NCBI RefSeq assembly: GCF_011397635.1
Contig: NC_064764.1
Location: 41,034,955-41,098,954 of the forward strand
Source: Epinephelus fuscoguttatus
Lineage: Eukaryota; Chordata; Actinopteri; Perciformes; Serranidae
Direction: 5' to 3'
DNA length: 64,000 bases
Shown: positions 60,801-64,000 of the stretch, in pieces
Position numbering within the stretch: position 1 is the stretch's first letter
How the letters are laid out: the number at the start of each line of letters is the position of its first letter
Notes under the pieces: generated by a model
Seen by the model: only the letters and a program-made list of their open reading frames with translations
Database searches by the model: none
What the model was told of the DNA's origin: nothing
Position numbers and translations under genes: made by a program

Positions 60801-61444
60801 TGTGCCTAAACCTCACCACAGAGATCATCAAAATATAGTTGAATCTGACCAAATGTAAAGTTTCATATCCATACTGAATAATGTATAAATGTAAAATATC
60901 TGAGGTTTGCAGAAACTTAAATTTTTTTCTCATGATTGGGTCGATATTAAACTAGTTTCATATAATATTTAAAATACACGTGACAAACTGAGAAGGTGAA
61001 CGCAGAGAAACTTTCATCCTCAGCAGTTTGTTGTTTTGTGAAATGTTGTTAAGCATAAGTTAAGTATAATAAGTTTCCTGACCCTCGGGGCCACGGAACC
61101 TTTGGGTCAAGACTCAGATTCATGGATTCACGGCTGCAGAATTGGCTCATGTTTAGTCTTGTAATCTACTGTATCATCTGTATTGTGCATATGTTTCATC
61201 CTTCTTTGTCACGAGCTTTAACAAAAGCCTCCTTTAACATTACAGAGTCCTAAAACATTTCCTGCCCCCCCCCTCCGAGCCCCTCGTTTCCTCCAGCTGA
61301 GTTATTTATAACTCGTGTGGATATGATTGGCCTCAGCAGCTGAGAGGAACGATGTTAATCCCAGGAAAAGAATGTGGTTTCTGGCTGCGAGAGTTACCTT
61401 GTAAGGCAAGAATGGAGAGATGGACTTAATGCAGAAGGAGAGAG

Positions 61445-61492
61445 TGAGAGGAGGAGGAGGAGGAGGAGGGACAGGAGGAGGGACAGGAGGAA
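61445..61492. repeat. GGA-rich low-complexity run
   Basis: A run of AGG/GGA triplets including GGGACAGGAGG twice. ORFs across it are low-complexity artefacts. Confidence 0.9.
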
Positions 61493-61860
61493 CATACAGA
61501 GCAGACAGAGGGTCAAATACATTAAACAGAATCTACTGCAGGCTGAACCACAGCACAGAGAGAGCTGCTGAAACACCTTCGTCCTGCAGTGTTCACAACA
61601 GTTTTTATGGGACTAATATCTTTGTGAAAATGTCTCCCAGCAATCCTCCTAATGGATCGTTCAATAAGTGATGATTGCTGATGCACCGCAGGCAGCTGAT
61701 GAAAGGCAGCCATACGACACCCCGGCCTGTTTGAAGCACTCAGTTTCACCTGAAGCTGATTCAGGATGAAAGCAGCCACGAGTACCACGACGGCTTCATG
61801 TAAAAGCTCTTTGATCCGCACTAAAAACCACATGCTATTATTAACGTACTAACGCTGTAC

Positions 61861-62298
61861 GTGGTCAGAGGAACTCACCTGAGGCTGTCGTCACAACCCA
61901 CTGAAGATGAGTCAGGTTATGATCTCTGTCGCTATCAGAGGTGCACCAGTGACACTGCGATACCCTCCATCTTTTCTTTGTGGAGAAAGTCGGTGTTTGG
62001 TTTACCCCCTTTACTCCAAGACTTTATTGACCCAAACTGTTGTGTTCAAACTTTGCAGCAGTTTAAAGAAATACACCCTAAATTATGTCAATTTGTAAAG
62101 AAAATTTTGTTTTTCTTGCATGCCTCCAAGGTGAATGAAGAATTCAAAAAATGGAGAAAGTTCTTGATGAGTTGGAGTCATTGGGGTCCACATTTAACTG
62201 GCTCTGGCTTTGGAGGGAGGCCCCATGGTCAACTGCTGCTGGGATGCAAGCCAAAGACCGATCACACCTGGCTGCGTCACCTGGGTGAAGATGTCTGA
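61861..62298 (+). other. Unassigned 145-residue ORF
   Basis: An open frame on the plus strand. It contains SLWRKSVFGLPPLLQDFIDP, QTLQQFKEIHPKLCQFVKKI and WRKFLMSWSHWGPHLTGSG. The composition is protein-like (Trp, Phe and Leu at mixed spacing) but I recognise no family. Its end (GCAAGCCAAAGACCGATCACACC) reads like repeated fish DNA. It could be a transposon fragment, an exon or chance. Confidence 0.25.
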
Positions 62299-62345
62299 TG
62301 TTTGAAAAAACCCAAAGCACCCGATGACTCCAGGATACATCACTT

Positions 62346-63005
62346 ATGCCAGAATTCCACTGGATGCGTGCCCGTTGCAGAACGGCTGCGCTGGTTATCC
62401 ACTGCGTGCTCCGCTGTCCGTCAACACCCACCGGCTGCGTTTGCTGTGCAGAGCGGTGCAGAGTCACAAGTACCCACGAGATCTTGCGAATTCACGCATA
62501 ATCGCTCGATATAACAAGATGTAGCTTCTATAAACAGAAGCACAAAACCAGAGGAGTAGTAGGAAGACATCTGGGTGCACCTCCATGATTAACATCTCCT
62601 CGTCCATGGTGTCAACGGGGTGAAATGACGTCTGAAAACCTCTGACCTGTTGACTTCAGGCCTGCCTCCGCCCATTATGATGTTCTCAAGGTGTAGTGCA
62701 GGGAAATATGATCCGCCGTGAACACTGTGTATTTTATTTTGAAAATCAACCGGATGTTTTATTTTGTTTCTGTGCATGACTTCCTGCCCCGCACAATCTG
62801 CTCTGTGCTGAATTGCTGCGTTGTGCTCCGGCGTCCGGCAAAAATAGAAGTCCTGCGTATCTGTTGCGGAGGGCTCCGGAGCGCCGCAGCTGTGACGGAG
62901 CCGGAACGCAGCACAGCCGCAGCCGATGGAAACACACACATTGACTAGAATTGAAACGTATCGCAACCAACACAAATCTGGTGGAATTTGGAGGTTACGC
63001 AGCAT
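62346..63005. repeat. Possible inverted-repeat element with GC-rich arms
   Basis: GC-rich stretches at about 62350-62480 (CCACTGGATGCGTGCCCG, GGCTGCG) and about 62800-62945 (inverse: TTTCCATCGGCTGCGGCTG, GCGTTCCGGCTCCG) have similar motifs in opposite orientation, like the arms of a hAT-type MITE. The match is loose and the ends are not fixed. Confidence 0.35.
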
Positions 63006-63528
63006 CCTAGCCCATCCACAGGATGAATTCTATGTCTTTAGTTTATAATCGCCTAAAACTAAGATTCGTTGTATTTTCATTACAACAGAATGAACCATTA
63101 ATATCCACATACAGAGCGGGTCCTCTTCCATGGAGTCGGCCATGTTGTTTCAACAGCAGCCCGGAGTGGACAAACTCTAGGTTGGGCCATTCCCTTTTTC
63201 TGGTTTTGCGTCAGCCATCGTCGTTCTCTTACATGCTTGGCACAAAGCAGAAGTTTTAGCTGGTTTTAACCTCACCACTAGACGCCACTAAACCCTACAC
63301 ACTAGACTTTAACAATGTGAAAAGATGCAAAACCAAGGCCTGATGCCTCCTCACCTCACACATAAAGAGCAGGACTGTAAAAATGCAGGTTACATGTCAG
63401 ACTCACTTGAAGCTATACTTTAACTCCCGGATGATCATTTGTGCATTAATTCCTCACCCCATGTTAGATTAAATTCATGAAGAAAATGATAAACAGAGAA
63501 TCCAAAAAAGGTGATGAAATGAAGTCAT

Positions 63529-63541
63529 GGGGGGGGGGGGG
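63529..63541. repeat. Poly-G run
   Basis: About 13 consecutive G residues. Length may be unreliable. Confidence 0.85.
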
Positions 63542-63624
63542 CACATTAAACTGCAGCAAAACTATATCAAAATATTAGTGTACAAACTCTCACACAACTT
63601 GTGCAGTAATCTCAAGTGCTATAT

Positions 63625-63780
63625 CGTAGGCAACTGGACTTGCTTGCGTCTCTTGAAGACGTTTCGCCTCTCATCCAAGAAGCTTCTTCAGTTCTAAATG
63701 ACTGGTACGAAGTTGCAGGCTATAAACCCTGTGTGGGTGGGAACCCTTGCAGAGTCGTAGGGGTCACGTGAGCTCTTAGT
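63625..63780. repeat. Probable dispersed teleost repeat
   Basis: GACGTTTCGCCTCTCATCCA, AAGCTTCTTCAGTTCTAAATG and GGCTATAAACCCTGTGTGGG are phrases I recognise as common in fish genomes. Element class not determined. Confidence 0.45.
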
Positions 63781-64000
63781 TTCAGAGTCGTTAAGGTCAC
63801 AATGTGAGACCTGCTTTGGTTGCTACAGTGATTTGTGCAGCAGCGTAGGGAGTAAGTATAAGACCAGGACAAGGAGAAATATCTTGAGCCAGTGTTCGGT
63901 TTGTCTGATCTGGGCTATGTGTTGCGACACTGTAGAGAACGACCTGCTTCCTGTGTCGATATTAACGTCTCATTCTGAGGTGACGAAAACACAATTCTTA

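Noticed and set aside
61436-61571. Gly/Arg-rich ORF
   Set aside because: It is low-complexity GGA repeat, open in several frames at once.

Overview
This window is vertebrate nuclear DNA, almost certainly from a teleost fish. It carries an array of methionine-rich gamma-M-crystallin genes, a lens crystallin class typical of fishes, and its intergenic DNA is full of teleost-style repeats: L2/Rex1/CR1, RTE, I-like and L1/Tx1 LINE pieces, a tRNA-derived SINE, and PIF/Harbinger-type and other short DNA transposons. There is no sign of prokaryotic organisation.

Layout. (1) Positions 1-6435 are repeats: SINE, LINE 3' ends, and a roughly 2.8 kb inverted-repeat-ended element with another repeat nested in it. 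(2) Positions 6471-37569 hold six gamma-M-crystallin genes, all on the minus strand. Each has three exons: a tiny first exon (3-11 codons), one exon for the N-terminal double-Greek-key domain (80-83 codons) and one for the C-terminal domain. They are separated by 4-7 kb of repeat-rich DNA, which includes a nearly intact RT-coding LINE at about 31.45-33.3 kb. (3) Positions 39989-55284 hold three gamma-S-like crystallin genes on the plus strand with the same exon plan. The nearest gamma-M and gamma-S-like genes are head to head, about 2.5 kb apart. (4) From about 55.3 kb to the end I see only repeats and one unexplained ORF.

The nine genes encode beta/gamma-crystallins of 174-184 residues, soluble structural proteins of the eye lens. 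The gamma-M proteins are rich in Met (27 of 184 residues in the first gene) and keep a single Trp. The gamma-S-like proteins keep the usual Greek-key Trp residues. Each gene has a TATA box 50-90 bp before the ATG. The gamma-M genes, and at least two of the plus-strand genes, also have a Maf-type (MARE-like) site at a nearly fixed distance upstream of the TATA box. This supports shared lens-specific control.

The most interesting observations are: the conserved MARE/TATA spacing; patchwork identity between gamma-M paralogues that suggests gene conversion; a divergent N-terminal domain in the fifth gamma-M gene; a short DNA element with a 9-bp target duplication that interrupts a LINE reading frame, so removing it restores the frame, with a second copy of the family about 16 kb away; and several inverted-repeat elements whose ends and target duplications can be read directly. 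I found no CRISPR array, rRNA, tRNA gene or novel multi-gene system. All exon boundaries are read by eye from splice consensus and reading frame.
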